Shown one piece after another: positions 48,890 to 56,404 of a stretch of DNA of 64,000 nt. The notes below the pieces were generated by a model. The model was given only the letters and a program-made list of their open reading frames with translations, had not been told where the DNA came from and ran no database searches. Position numbers and translations under genes: made by a program. Positions within the stretch are counted from its first letter, which is position 1. Every line of letters begins with the position of its first letter. This DNA is from Desulfurivibrio dismutans. Lineage in GTDB: Bacteria; Desulfobacterota; Desulfobulbia; Desulfobulbales; Desulfurivibrionaceae. The stretch is taken from contig NZ_JARGDQ010000001.1 of NCBI RefSeq assembly GCF_029210385.1, positions 310,001-374,000 of the forward strand, in the 5' to 3' direction.

Positions 48890-48935
48890 GTAAAAACAAG
48901 GGGTTACGGGTTTTTTCCTGTAAGCCCTTTTTCTT

Positions 48936-48967
48936 TGCTTACGCGGAAGTAAGCACTATGTAAGCAG
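48936..48967. repeat. Left-end GTAAGCA cluster (putative integrase arm sites)
   Basis: GTAAGCA at 48949-48955 and 48960-48966 (11-bp pitch) plus the inverted copy TGCTTAC at 48936-48942. The 19-bp stretch 48949-48967 recurs exactly at 56270-56288 near the other end. Confidence 0.75.
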
Positions 48968-48996
48968 TATGAGCAAAAAACTTTTTTCTCGATCAA

Positions 48997-49034
48997 ACAA
49001 AAAAAAGCCCGCCTCCCTCGAAGGGAAAGCGGGC
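48997..49034 (-). terminator. Intrinsic terminator ending the element's minus-strand transcript
   Basis: GCCCGC (49007-49012) and GCGGGC (49029-49034) flank an inner CCCT..AGGG stem. On the minus strand the hairpin is followed by a run of T (A-run 48997-49006 on the plus strand). It follows the last element gene. Confidence 0.9.
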
Positions 49035-49055
49035 CGGTGCCGAAGGGGGCCAGGT

Positions 49056-49412
49056 TTACACGCGGTTAAAACCAAGCGCCTCAAAAATAGCGGCGTACCG
49101 CTCCCGGCTGTGCCGCTCAACCTCCCACAAGGGGAAGGCTTCGCCAAGGGCCAGCTCACCAACACGGTCGATCAAGACCCTTGCCGACCGGGCTTGATCC
49201 CGAGACTCAAGCGCGTCGATAACCAGCAACATCCGTGCGCGGTCGGTGATCGCGTGTTCCCGCATGATCTCCGCGAAATGGAGCTTTGATTCATCACCGA
49301 GCCGCGAGATGAAAAGCTCCTGCTGCTCGTCGGCATTGGTGCCGTCAAACGGGTTGCCGTTGCCCTGAGTCAGAGCCTTTTCGGTGGGGTTCAGAACGTT
49401 TTTTTTCAACAT
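49056..49412 (-). CDS. Element protein, function unknown (118 aa)
   Basis: A 118-residue protein from ATG 49412, which has GAGGTG 6 bp upstream; the longer open frame to 49544 lacks this. It is highly charged and helical (EQQELFISRLGDESKLHF, then AIIMREHAIT-type segments and IDALESRDQARSARVLID), soluble, without Cys motifs. I recognise no family. It is the most promoter-distal gene of the element and ends just before the terminator; a 173-bp palindrome-rich gap separates it from the next gene. Confidence 0.7.
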   Translation of the reverse strand: MLKKNVLNPTEKALTQGNGNPFDGTNADEQQELFISRLGDESKLHFAEIMREHAITDRARMLLVIDALESRDQARSARVLIDRVGELALGEAFPLWEVERHSRERYAAIFEALGFNRV

Positions 49413-49453
49413 GTTGCACCTCAAAAAATAGAATTGAAAGTTTCCCTTGCGGG

Positions 49454-49592
49454 GGGTTAGCCCCTGATCTCGCCCAGGGGGGCGGCCAGCCGTGCGGGGC
49501 GAGTGTCCGCCGCTGGCTCTGTGGGGTTTTAGGGCACTCCGCACAGTTGCCCGGCCGATTGGGGAATGGCTGACCCCCAGGGCGGCTAACCC
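49454..49592. repeat. Large imperfect palindrome inside the element
   Basis: Outer arms GGGTTAGCC (49454-49462) and GGCTAACCC (49584-49592) enclose CCCCTG/CAGGGG (49461-49480) and a GTGCGG..GAGTG / CACTC-CGCAC pair (about 49492-49505 and 49535-49544). The region is largely non-coding. It could be a structured RNA, a single-strand origin or a processing signal. Confidence 0.6.
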
Positions 49593-50353
49593 TGCTGTAA
49601 GCTATCCCAGCCGCCGGTCATGTCGGTGCGGTTCACGATCCCGGCCAATTTCTGCTCGGCCTCGGAGGCTCTGTGCGAATCTTCCTGAAACTGCTTGCGG
49701 GCCGCTGGTGAGCCTTGGGCTTCGATGGAAATTTCAACGCTGCTATCCAGGACATCAGCAGTCAGCTTTTTTGCCCTCTGGATTTCGGCCCGTTGCGCCA
49801 CAAGGTCAGGTGTCATTTTGTTTTCCGCCATTTTGCGAAACGCTGCCAGCTCCCTGGCTTCAAAACTTACGGTCAGGGGTTGGCCGCCCAATACGGCGCT
49901 AACCACCGCACTGTCGCCCTCTTGAATGGCGCGGGACACGGCCGCCGACCGGTCAGCGGGGTTCATAGCCCTCAACACTGCCCGAATTTCCCCGGCATCT
50001 TGGGTAGGGGTCAGCAGTTGCTCGGAAATTTTTCGGTTCAGTTCACCTTCCCTGAGCTTGAGCCGGTCAAAAGCGGACCTGGCCCGGCTGACGACGGTGT
50101 TGAGCGTTTTTGTGGTCAGCGCCTCGACGCGGCCCAAATGAGCGGCGGCCGTGGATTTCGGGTCTTTGTGCCGCCTGACTCCGTCCAGGGCTTCCCAAGC
50201 GGTAGCGGCGTGGCGTTGGGCGGCCAAGGCCTCCCGGATCGCGCTGTCGGCGGTGTCGCCGTTAAAGCTCTTGTGCCAGCCATCAGCGGCCGTCAGCGGG
50301 GAGGGCAAATTCAGGGGCGGCAATCCTACGTTATACTCCGGTTTTTTCGTCAT
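49586..50353 (-). CDS. Element protein, function unknown (255 aa, coiled-coil)
   Basis: 255 residues from ATG 50353, which has GAGG upstream; the longer frame to 50437 overlaps the preceding gene. It is rich in Ala, Arg, Glu and Gln and mostly predicted helical (AIREALAAQRHAATAWEALD, then ARSAFDRLKLREGELNRKIS). The pattern suggests a long coiled coil, as in phage scaffold, tail-chaperone or minor virion proteins, but no motif identifies it. It is 1 bp after the 94-residue gene. Confidence 0.7.
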   Translation of the reverse strand: MTKKPEYNVGLPPLNLPSPLTAADGWHKSFNGDTADSAIREALAAQRHAATAWEALDGVRRHKDPKSTAAAHLGRVEALTTKTLNTVVSRARSAFDRLKLREGELNRKISEQLLTPTQDAGEIRAVLRAMNPADRSAAVSRAIQEGDSAVVSAVLGGQPLTVSFEARELAAFRKMAENKMTPDLVAQRAEIQRAKKLTADVLDSSVEISIEAQGSPAARKQFQEDSHRASEAEQKLAGIVNRTDMTGGWDSLQQG

Positions 50354-50354
50354 T

Positions 50355-50639
50355 TTATACCTCTTCGGTGATGGTTTCGGCCGGGATCGACCATAGAATC
50401 GGCAAAGCGCCGGGGTTCTCTTCTTTGGCTGCTGCAATGGCTCGGGCCGTCAGGGCCGGGTCAGACTCTCCAGGGTCGCGCATAATCTGGCGGCCGGTGG
50501 TCAGCTCCCAGCCGCCGACCTCATCAATGGCGGGGCCGCCGTCTGGCCCTGGTTTGACTGTTACGATTTTGACGCACTCCGGGCCGGTGGTCAGGTGTTG
50601 GGCCTCCAGGCGGGCAAGGCGTTTCTGTAGATCGCTCAT
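50355..50639 (-). CDS. Element protein, function unknown (94 aa)
   Basis: 94 residues. The N-terminus (MSDLQKRLARLEAQHLTTGPE) has the same short helical opening (xxLQKRLxRLEAQ) as the 73-residue protein at 51239-51460 and the 52-residue protein at 50636-50794, hinting at repeated or modular small proteins. The ATG overlaps the stop of the 52-residue gene. Confidence 0.65.
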   Translation of the reverse strand: MSDLQKRLARLEAQHLTTGPECVKIVTVKPGPDGGPAIDEVGGWELTTGRQIMRDPGESDPALTARAIAAAKEENPGALPILWSIPAETITEEV

Positions 50640-50794
50640 GGTTTCAGCACCTCCCCCGGCTGAATGGTGCGGAATTTTCCGCCGGGCAAAGTGATCTTGA
50701 TCGGCCCTTTCGCCGGTTCCACCGTGAATAGAAACGAAAGGGGCGGTGGCGGTGGCTGGTTCAGCTTCTCAAGGGCTTCAATTCGTCGTTTCAT
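50636..50794 (-). CDS. Small element protein, function unknown (52 aa)
   Basis: A 52-residue frame beginning MKRRIEALEKLNQPPPPP and ending TIQPGEVLKP. The ATG overlaps the upstream stop (ATGA at 50791-50794) and its own stop overlaps the next ATG (50636-50639). Such double coupling argues that it is a real gene despite its size. A helical lead followed by a Pro run suggests a small adaptor. Confidence 0.6.
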   Translation of the reverse strand: MKRRIEALEKLNQPPPPPLSFLFTVEPAKGPIKITLPGGKFRTIQPGEVLKP

Positions 50795-51246
50795 CGGTTG
50801 CATTTTCCTTGCTCCTGTCTGTTTTCGATCTCTGTTAATCTGGCTTCAATCTCTGTTAATTCAAGCACTTTGGCATGATCGGACACCACGCGGGCCAGGG
50901 TTGCCGCCTCGCCGGGCATCAGATCCCCGATTGAAACGGCTTCCAGTATTGCCCCGGTAAGTTCCGACAATTCGCGGCTGGCGGTGATCTTGGGCAACCG
51001 CAGCTTGACGGCTTTTTCCTTGGCAACCGGCACCAGCCTTTCAATGCAAAGGCGCAAGGCTTGAATATCGCCGTTTAAGGCCAGTTCTACGGCTTTTCGG
51101 GTCAAGCCCTCTAGTTCCCCCTCTAGCAACTCCAGGGCCGCCAGGGTGGCTTTGTTTCGGCTTCCTTTGGGCCTTCCTTTGGGGTTCCCGCTTTGCCCCG
51201 GCTTGAACAGGTGCGGGGCTGTTTCTGATTCTGCTTTGTCAGTCAT
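50791..51246 (-). CDS. DUF5681-like element protein
   Basis: 151 residues from ATG 51246, inside the 3' end of the preceding gene. The N-terminal motif FKPGQSGNPKGRPKGSRNKAT (about residues 13-33) is characteristic of the DUF5681 family, common in phage and mobile elements and sometimes next to terminase genes. The C-terminal half is helical and acidic (LTEIEARLTEIENRQEQGK). The biochemical function is unknown; the basic KGRPKGSRNK segment suggests nucleic-acid contact. Confidence 0.75.
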   Translation of the reverse strand: MTDKAESETAPHLFKPGQSGNPKGRPKGSRNKATLAALELLEGELEGLTRKAVELALNGDIQALRLCIERLVPVAKEKAVKLRLPKITASRELSELTGAILEAVSIGDLMPGEAATLARVVSDHAKVLELTEIEARLTEIENRQEQGKCNR

Positions 51247-51460
51247 GGGGGGCCTCTTTGGTGGGCATTGGAACGCCTCGATCATGCAAGCGCCCTATTA
51301 GCAGGGCCAGCAATTCGGGGAGGGGGTGCTTGTTTGCCAGGTCACGGGCCGCCTCTTCCTGCTCCGGGCCTTCATGGTCCAGACCGGCCAGGGCAAGGGC
51401 GATATAGTTTGTGGTCCCGTCTTGGCCCTCAAGCCTCTTCAGTCTCTGTTTTGCGTTCAT
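51239..51460 (-). CDS. Small element protein, function unknown (73 aa)
   Basis: 73 residues, MNAKQRLKRLEGQDGTTNYI..., acidic C-terminus. The opening helix resembles those of the 94- and 52-residue element proteins. It overlaps the DUF5681-like gene. Upstream lies a 170-bp gap with paired TGCTTAC sites and part of the TGTTCCGC repeat array. Confidence 0.6.
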   Translation of the reverse strand: MNAKQRLKRLEGQDGTTNYIALALAGLDHEGPEQEEAARDLANKHPLPELLALLIGRLHDRGVPMPTKEAPHD

Positions 51461-51474
51461 CGTTTTTGCCTCCG

Positions 51475-51492
51475 TGCTTACAAGGTGCTTAC
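51475..51492. repeat. Internal paired TGCTTAC sites
   Basis: TGCTTAC (inverse of GTAAGCA) at 51475-51481 and 51486-51492, again at 11-bp pitch. It is in the gap after the primase gene, so the pair is not confined to the element ends. Confidence 0.7.
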
Positions 51493-51613
51493 ATTCTGGC
51501 CGGGCTGTTTTGTAAGGTCTTGCCGCTGGCCGCTTTTTTTCTTGCCAACAAGGGATAGGGTGTCCCTTGCTTTTTGGTGGGGGTACGGAACATGGAACAA
51601 CCCCCTAGGGTGC

Positions 51614-51815
51614 TGTTCCGTGTGTTCCGCTTAGACCCGTGGAACATGTTCCCTTAATGTTCCGCTTGTGTTCCGCTGTTCCGCTTCATCGTTAATCCCT
51701 GTATTGACGGGGTTTTCCAGGATTTCACCGGTCATAAAATCAATGTTCCCCTGGTCCATTTCTGCCCCGTTGTCAGCCTGGTGTTCCGCTGGGGGCAAAT
51801 GTTCCGCTGTTCCGC
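51614..51815. repeat. TGTTCCGC iteron-like repeats
   Basis: Exact TGTTCCGC at 51623, 51658, 51669, 51677, 51782, 51800 and 51808, with TGTTCCGT at 51614 and a GGAACATGTTCC palindrome at 51641-51652. Two pairs are in direct tandem (51669/51677 and 51800/51808). They span the last codons of the primase gene and the gap after it. The layout resembles replication iterons. Confidence 0.7.
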
Positions 51816-53808
51816 TGTCCCGGTCGCCGGAAAAAGCCTTTTCAATCTCCCGCTCCCGAAGTCCTGCATCGGGGGTGGTCATCCGGTAAAGGTCATTTTT
51901 CGCGGTTGCCATGCCGTCAGCGGTAAGGGCCTTTCTCAACCGCTGGAAGGCCATTTTTTTTGCTGGCGCATTATCGGCGGTGCTGATCTCGTAGAAAACC
52001 GGCCGCCAGTCCTCCAGGTGCAAGCCCAGAAAAGATCCGTCATCGTTTAGGGTGGGGGCCTTTTCGGCGGCGCACCAGAAAGAGGCCACGCCCTGCCGTT
52101 GGCTTTCGGTCATGATCTTTGCCCGTTTCAGGCTGTCCCGGCTGTCAACTTTGATCGCGCAACTGGTGATGGGGTCGCCATCATCGTCAATGCCCAGGTT
52201 GACCACCTCAAGGGAAAAGGGGTGTTCCGTGCCGTCTAAGCCCTCTTTCACCTTGTCGGCCCGCCATAGTCGTTGCTGCCCTCGGCGCTTCACCTCTATG
52301 GAAGCATCAAGGGCCGGAAGCTGGCTAGAATGGCCCCGTGCGCCCTTTGTTGCGTCTTTGCCGGTATGGGCTATCAAAAGGGCGAAACCTTCAATAGTTG
52401 CGGCCAGGGTCTTGGCCCCGTCGATAATTTGGCCCATGTCCTTGCCTGAATTTTCGTCAGCATCAGGGGCGGCGCAAGCCTGCGTGTCGATAACCACTAT
52501 GGCACCTTTGGGCGACACGGTGGCCAGGTCGGCCACGTCTTGCGGCTGGTTAATGCGGAATGGCTGCATGACCATGAAAAAATCACGGGGCAGGCTATCC
52601 CGGCCGTTTGCCTTCTTCCAGGCTTCGGCCCGCAACTTGAAACCGGCTTCACCCTCAAGGGCCAGGTAAACCACCGGCCGCTGTTTGACGCGATAGCCGA
52701 ACCAGTCCCGGCCCTCGGCAACGTGACAAACCATGTCCCATACAAGGAACGATTTACCCTCTTTGCTTGGCCCGAATGTTTGACCAAGGCCACGGCTAGG
52801 CAAAACGCCCTTGATTACCCATTCCACCGGGGGCAGGGCCTCAAGGTCGGCACCGGTCAGCAGCTTAAAGCGGGGGCCGGTCTCTTTGTTGCTCCCGGCT
52901 GTTTCTGTCGCCCTGGTTTCATTCGCAAGCGCCCGTGCTGCCGCCCGGAAGTCCCCGCCGTGTTCGTAGGCGGTGAACAATCCGAAAGCGGTATAAGATC
53001 GCTCAGGCTCAAGCGGTCCCGCGTTGCTGCTCCAGCAATAGAAATTGCCTGTTTTGTCCAGCAGGACACCGGAACAACCTTCACCTTTACCGGGGCGGGT
53101 CCATGCTTCCCCGGCCGTGGTGCGGTCGCCAGGCTTCCAGCCGTGGGCCGCCAGTAGCTCGGCCGCGCTGTGGTTGCGGTTGTAGATGTCGCCGGGGTTG
53201 TCTGTGGTGGGCGGGGTCAGCGGGAGTGAAGATAAAAGATCGCTTTTCGCGGTCAGGTCCGGGGCGGGCCGCAAGTCAAAGGCTTTGGCCGCCCGGTGAA
53301 GGGTTGCCACCTCATCGGCCGACAAGGTGGGGCAGTCGGTCAGACTCCCGGCAAGCGGGGTATAACCGGGGCTGGGAGCGGTCAGGAAATAGCCACCCTC
53401 GCCGCGTGTCTCAATCCGTACCTGTTTCTTGTCAGACGAAACGGCCAGTTTTTGGTTGCCCTTAACCGGGTCATTGCACCGATACGCCAGGTGATAACCG
53501 CCGCTTGGTGTTTGGAAACGGGGTAAACGGTCAGCCAGGCCGGGGGCCATCTGCTCCAGCGTTTCAAGGAACGGCTGAAAGGCTTTGGGGTCGTCAAAAT
53601 CTAACAACTCAAGGCCGCCGGAAACCTTGCCCGCAACCACGGCCAGCCGTGCGCCGTTGCTGAATTTCTGCCGGGCTGTTTCCGGGGTCATGGGCTGGCC
53701 CTGGTAGTCTTGCCACCGCCCCCGCGGGGTCTTGTCGGCGTTCACTGGAATAACCGAGAAACCGGCCGCCAGGAAGTCAAGCGCCGCCTGTTGGGTGCTG
53801 GCCGTCAT
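51631..53808 (-). CDS. Primase-polymerase/AAA helicase-like replication protein
   Basis: 725 residues. The N-terminal primase-polymerase-like domain (about 1-175) has the acidic DFDD motif (Asp70, Asp72) and His106 in GGYHLAYR. A middle part has a zinc-ribbon-like CSGVLLDKTGNFYCWS. A RecA/DnaB-like AAA domain (about 320-560) has Walker A GPSKEGKS at 346-353 and Walker B IVVID at 437-441. Such fusions initiate replication of plasmids, satellites and integrative elements. Iteron-like repeats overlap its 3' end. It starts where the stop of the 98-residue gene overlaps. Confidence 0.85.
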   Translation of the reverse strand: MTASTQQAALDFLAAGFSVIPVNADKTPRGRWQDYQGQPMTPETARQKFSNGARLAVVAGKVSGGLELLDFDDPKAFQPFLETLEQMAPGLADRLPRFQTPSGGYHLAYRCNDPVKGNQKLAVSSDKKQVRIETRGEGGYFLTAPSPGYTPLAGSLTDCPTLSADEVATLHRAAKAFDLRPAPDLTAKSDLLSSLPLTPPTTDNPGDIYNRNHSAAELLAAHGWKPGDRTTAGEAWTRPGKGEGCSGVLLDKTGNFYCWSSNAGPLEPERSYTAFGLFTAYEHGGDFRAAARALANETRATETAGSNKETGPRFKLLTGADLEALPPVEWVIKGVLPSRGLGQTFGPSKEGKSFLVWDMVCHVAEGRDWFGYRVKQRPVVYLALEGEAGFKLRAEAWKKANGRDSLPRDFFMVMQPFRINQPQDVADLATVSPKGAIVVIDTQACAAPDADENSGKDMGQIIDGAKTLAATIEGFALLIAHTGKDATKGARGHSSQLPALDASIEVKRRGQQRLWRADKVKEGLDGTEHPFSLEVVNLGIDDDGDPITSCAIKVDSRDSLKRAKIMTESQRQGVASFWCAAEKAPTLNDDGSFLGLHLEDWRPVFYEISTADNAPAKKMAFQRLRKALTADGMATAKNDLYRMTTPDAGLREREIEKAFSGDRDSGTAEHLPPAEHQADNGAEMDQGNIDFMTGEILENPVNTGINDEAEQRNTSGTLREHVPRV

Positions 53809-54104
53809 TATTCACGCTCCAGGGTGTACTTGGCCACCCTGTGCATTTTGCCGCTTGCACCTGGTTCCCAAACCCAATGGGTCAGTATTTTGTAGCCCAT
53901 CTTCCGCAGCTCGCAGACACGGCCGCCGGGGTGTAAAACTCCGAGATGGTCACGGCTGTAAATTGTCGTCAGGCTGTGGCTTGCCAGGTGGTTAAGCATC
54001 GCTTGACGTTGGGCCGCTGCCCCGCTATAGTTGTTTTGCCGTTTGTTGTTTTGCCCCTGCCCGTGGTTGCCGCCATTGGTGGGGGCGCTTTGGTTCTGGC
54101 TCAT
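53808..54104 (-). CDS. Small helix-turn-helix-like element protein
   Basis: 98 residues. The N-terminal third is Asn/Gln/Gly-rich and disordered. The remainder (QRQAMLNHLASHSLTTIYSR, then HPGGRVCELRKMGYKI) matches the winged-helix pattern of small phage helix-turn-helix proteins that read DNA or aid replication. It overlaps the primase start by one base and so is co-translated. Confidence 0.7.
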   Translation of the reverse strand: MSQNQSAPTNGGNHGQGQNNKRQNNYSGAAAQRQAMLNHLASHSLTTIYSRDHLGVLHPGGRVCELRKMGYKILTHWVWEPGASGKMHRVAKYTLERE

Positions 54105-54201
54105 TTTTTCACCTCTTTGCTTTCAGGGTGCTTTCAGCCCTGGATTTCTCCAGGCATTTTCACGCTAAAACAGGTAGTTCCGTGCATTTTCCGCAGGATT
54201 A

Positions 54202-54402
54202 CTAATCCTTTGCGGTGGAGTTGCGCGAACAGCCAGCAAGGAACCGGTCCAGGTCCTCGGCACGGTATCGCACGGCACGGCCGATTTTCAGGAAAGCAGG
54301 GCCTCGGCCTTGAACGCGCCAAACTTCGAGCGTTCCGGGTTTGACTCCAAGAATCGGTGCGGCTTGTTCAGTGGTCAGGGGTGGTGCGGTGGGGTGTTCC
54401 AT
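54202..54402 (-). CDS. AlpA/excisionase-like MerR-type regulator
   Basis: 66-residue helix-turn-helix protein: LTTEQAAPILGVKPGTLEVW is the DNA-reading segment and AVRYRAEDLDRFL the wing of the AlpA/HTH_17 family. In P4-like elements, AlpA activates the integrase and promotes excision. The ATG at 54402 has AGGCC upstream. The promoter side carries inverted GCGGAAC and a TGCTTAC site. 97 bp to the next gene show no other gene. Confidence 0.85.
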   Translation of the reverse strand: MEHPTAPPLTTEQAAPILGVKPGTLEVWRVQGRGPAFLKIGRAVRYRAEDLDRFLAGCSRNSTAKD

Positions 54403-54456
54403 GGTATGGCCTCCATAAGTGTTTGTTTAACTCATGTGGCCATCATAGGGCGGGGG

Positions 54457-54484
54457 GCGGAACGGTGCTTACTTCCAGTTCCGC
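54457..54484. repeat. Inverted GCGGAAC repeat upstream of the AlpA-like gene
   Basis: GCGGAAC (54457-54463) and GTTCCGC (54478-54484) with TGCTTAC (54466-54472) between. The same GCGGAAC core makes up the iteron-like array in and after the primase gene, so a single protein may bind both. Confidence 0.6.
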
Positions 54485-54502
54485 TTTTGTTTGTGGTGGG
54501 CT

Positions 54503-55021
54503 TTACAGTCCTGCATCATTTAAAATTTTACTGATATAACGGGATGATACGCCTTTCCTTCCCGCTATGATTCCGGCTATTTCTCGCCTTGGCTTGCCAT
54601 TTTCAAGCAGATTAAGGGCGATTTTTGCCACCTCATCCCGGTTGATCGCCGTTTCTCGTTTCGCCGCGCCGCCCTTTTTGCCGCCATCGGAGCAGCCGCC
54701 TTGACGGCCCAGGTCCCGCTTTACGTTCCGCTCGCTGGCCTCCAGGATGATTAGGCTTTCGGCTTTCTCTTCCAGCAGGGCGAACCGGTCCCGCAATTCG
54801 GTAGGTAATCCCGCGTCACCTTCAAGCAGGGCCTCGGCTTCGTCTATAAGGTCCGCTGCTTCCCCGCCCACCATTGCCGACCATTGCCGCAAGCGGTCAA
54901 TCCGGCCCTCTGGTGAATGTGCCCGCACCCATTGATAGACACCGTTGAGGGTCTGCATGGTGGGGGTACACATTTCAATCATGATGGGGGTGCCTTTGAG
55001 TCTCTTCCATTCCTTTTTCAT
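54503..55021 (-). CDS. Element protein with C-terminal HTH-like region
   Basis: 172 residues. A helical, acidic N-terminal part (QWSAMVGGEAADLIDEAEAL) is followed by a Gly/Lys-rich hinge (CSDGGKKGGAAKRE) and a C-terminal segment (RREIAGIIAGRKGVSSRYIS) that resembles a resolvase-type or recombination-directionality helix-turn-helix. The first codons overlap the integrase stop (4 bp), so integrase and this protein are co-expressed. Function unknown. Confidence 0.65.
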   Translation of the reverse strand: MKKEWKRLKGTPIMIEMCTPTMQTLNGVYQWVRAHSPEGRIDRLRQWSAMVGGEAADLIDEAEALLEGDAGLPTELRDRFALLEEKAESLIILEASERNVKRDLGRQGGCSDGGKKGGAAKRETAINRDEVAKIALNLLENGKPRREIAGIIAGRKGVSSRYISKILNDAGL

Positions 55022-56250
55022 GCCGTGGCCCTCCGGGTTTCAAGGTCAACAACTTTGGCGGCGGCAAGCTTGGCCTGTCGCAATATCCAGGCGGCTATAA
55101 GATCGGCTTCCGGCTTCAAATATCGCAAGTCGGAAGTTTCCGTGTAATGCTTAATGGTTACATCGTTTCCGGGCTTGTGGTTCATCAAAAGCTTGGTTTT
55201 CCAATACTCCACGGCGGCCGCGCCAGCAATGGCCCGGAAGCACCGCCGCAGGTCATGGGGTGACACATGCCCCCCGGCTGCCGTCTCAAGCTTACTGAAA
55301 ACGCCTCTAGGGTCTTTCAGGTGGCCGCTTTGGGTCCTGGACGGGAAAACATATTCACTTGTCCGGGGGCGGGCCTCCAGGATAGCCAGGGCGGGGCCAG
55401 AAAGGGGCAGGGTGACGGGGTTCCGGTTCTTGGGGTCTAGCAGCCTGAAAAAGCCTTCTTCCAGGTCTACAAGCTCCCAGGTCAGGGTTGCCGCTTCACT
55501 CCACCGGGTTCCAGTCAGTAGCAGGAAGGCCACAATATCGGCGGTTGTGCGGCTGATCGTGGTTTGTTCCGGGGCTTCCCGCAAGGCTTGAAGCTGGTTC
55601 CAGGTGTCGCCCAATCTCTCAAGCTGAATGGTCCGGGAACGGGGCTTGATGTTGTTCCACAACTTGGCATCAGAAAGGATGGTGCAGGGGTTTTCCGGTA
55701 ACAGGGGGGCATCGTCTGGCCGGTAGGTGGCCCGCGCGTAATTCAAAAGCGCCCGCAAGACGCGGAAACTTTGGTTTGCTTGGGCGGGGCTTTCGGCTGT
55801 TTTCTGCCTAAACCGGGTGGCTACTTTATCGCGGGTAATGGCTGCCGCCGGCTTGTTGGCCCATGCTTTAAAGGTGGTCTTGATATGGCGGCGTATATTG
55901 TCCACGCTGGCCTGTTTAAGGTCGCGGCGGTCTGATATGTAAGCCTCGGCCACTTCGGCCAGGGTGACAGAAAGCGCCCGTGCTTTTTGCTTTTCGGCGG
56001 TGGGGTCTTTGCCTTCACCTAGGGCGGCCAGGGCTTGCTTTGCCTTCCGGCGGGCTTCGTCGGTGGTTATCACCCCGTGACGGCCAAGAGAAACGCGGCG
56101 GGTTCGGCCATTTACCCGGCCTTGGATAATGTAAGTTTTGCCCCCTGGTGTCATCCGAAGGCCAAAGCCGCGTGTATAATCATCCCAGATTAGCACTTGT
56201 CCGGCATCGGGTAAGGCCAGTTTTTCCACGCCAGTCTTGGTAAGTTTCAT
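55018..56250 (-). CDS. int: Tyrosine-recombinase integrase (DUF4102/P4 family)
   Basis: 410 residues. An N-terminal arm-binding DUF4102-type domain (about 3-85, RGFGLRMTPGGKTYI), a core-binding domain (about 95-185) and a catalytic domain with Arg249 (TGTRWSEAATL), His332/Arg335 (PHDLRRCFRA), His358 and nucleophile Tyr369 (KHYTE) are present. ATG 56250 has AGGGGGC upstream and matches the family start. Adjacency to attR and the tRNA-Leu target agree. It catalyses integration and, with a directionality factor, excision. Confidence 0.95.
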   Translation of the reverse strand: MKLTKTGVEKLALPDAGQVLIWDDYTRGFGLRMTPGGKTYIIQGRVNGRTRRVSLGRHGVITTDEARRKAKQALAALGEGKDPTAEKQKARALSVTLAEVAEAYISDRRDLKQASVDNIRRHIKTTFKAWANKPAAAITRDKVATRFRQKTAESPAQANQSFRVLRALLNYARATYRPDDAPLLPENPCTILSDAKLWNNIKPRSRTIQLERLGDTWNQLQALREAPEQTTISRTTADIVAFLLLTGTRWSEAATLTWELVDLEEGFFRLLDPKNRNPVTLPLSGPALAILEARPRTSEYVFPSRTQSGHLKDPRGVFSKLETAAGGHVSPHDLRRCFRAIAGAAAVEYWKTKLLMNHKPGNDVTIKHYTETSDLRYLKPEADLIAAWILRQAKLAAAKVVDLETRRATA

Positions 56251-56269
56251 TTTCGCCCCCTGTTTTTCT

Positions 56270-56288
56270 GTAAGCACTATGTAAGCAG
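56270..56288. repeat. Right-end paired GTAAGCA sites
   Basis: GTAAGCA at 56270-56276 and 56281-56287, 11-bp pitch; the whole 19 bp matches 48949-48967 exactly. A further inverted copy lies at 56361-56367. It lies upstream of int, between it and attR. Confidence 0.75.
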
Positions 56289-56404
56289 ACTAGGTAAAAA
56301 ACCATTAAACTACATGGGATTTAATCTAGGGCAAGACTGTTGATATGTCAAGGAAAATGCTGCTTACAAAAACAGGGTAAAGGATGGTAAAACAGGACTA
56401 CATA

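Noticed and set aside
48936-48967. CRISPR-like repeats
   Set aside because: The repeat unit is 7 bp with 11-bp pitch and only paired; there are no spacers or cas genes.
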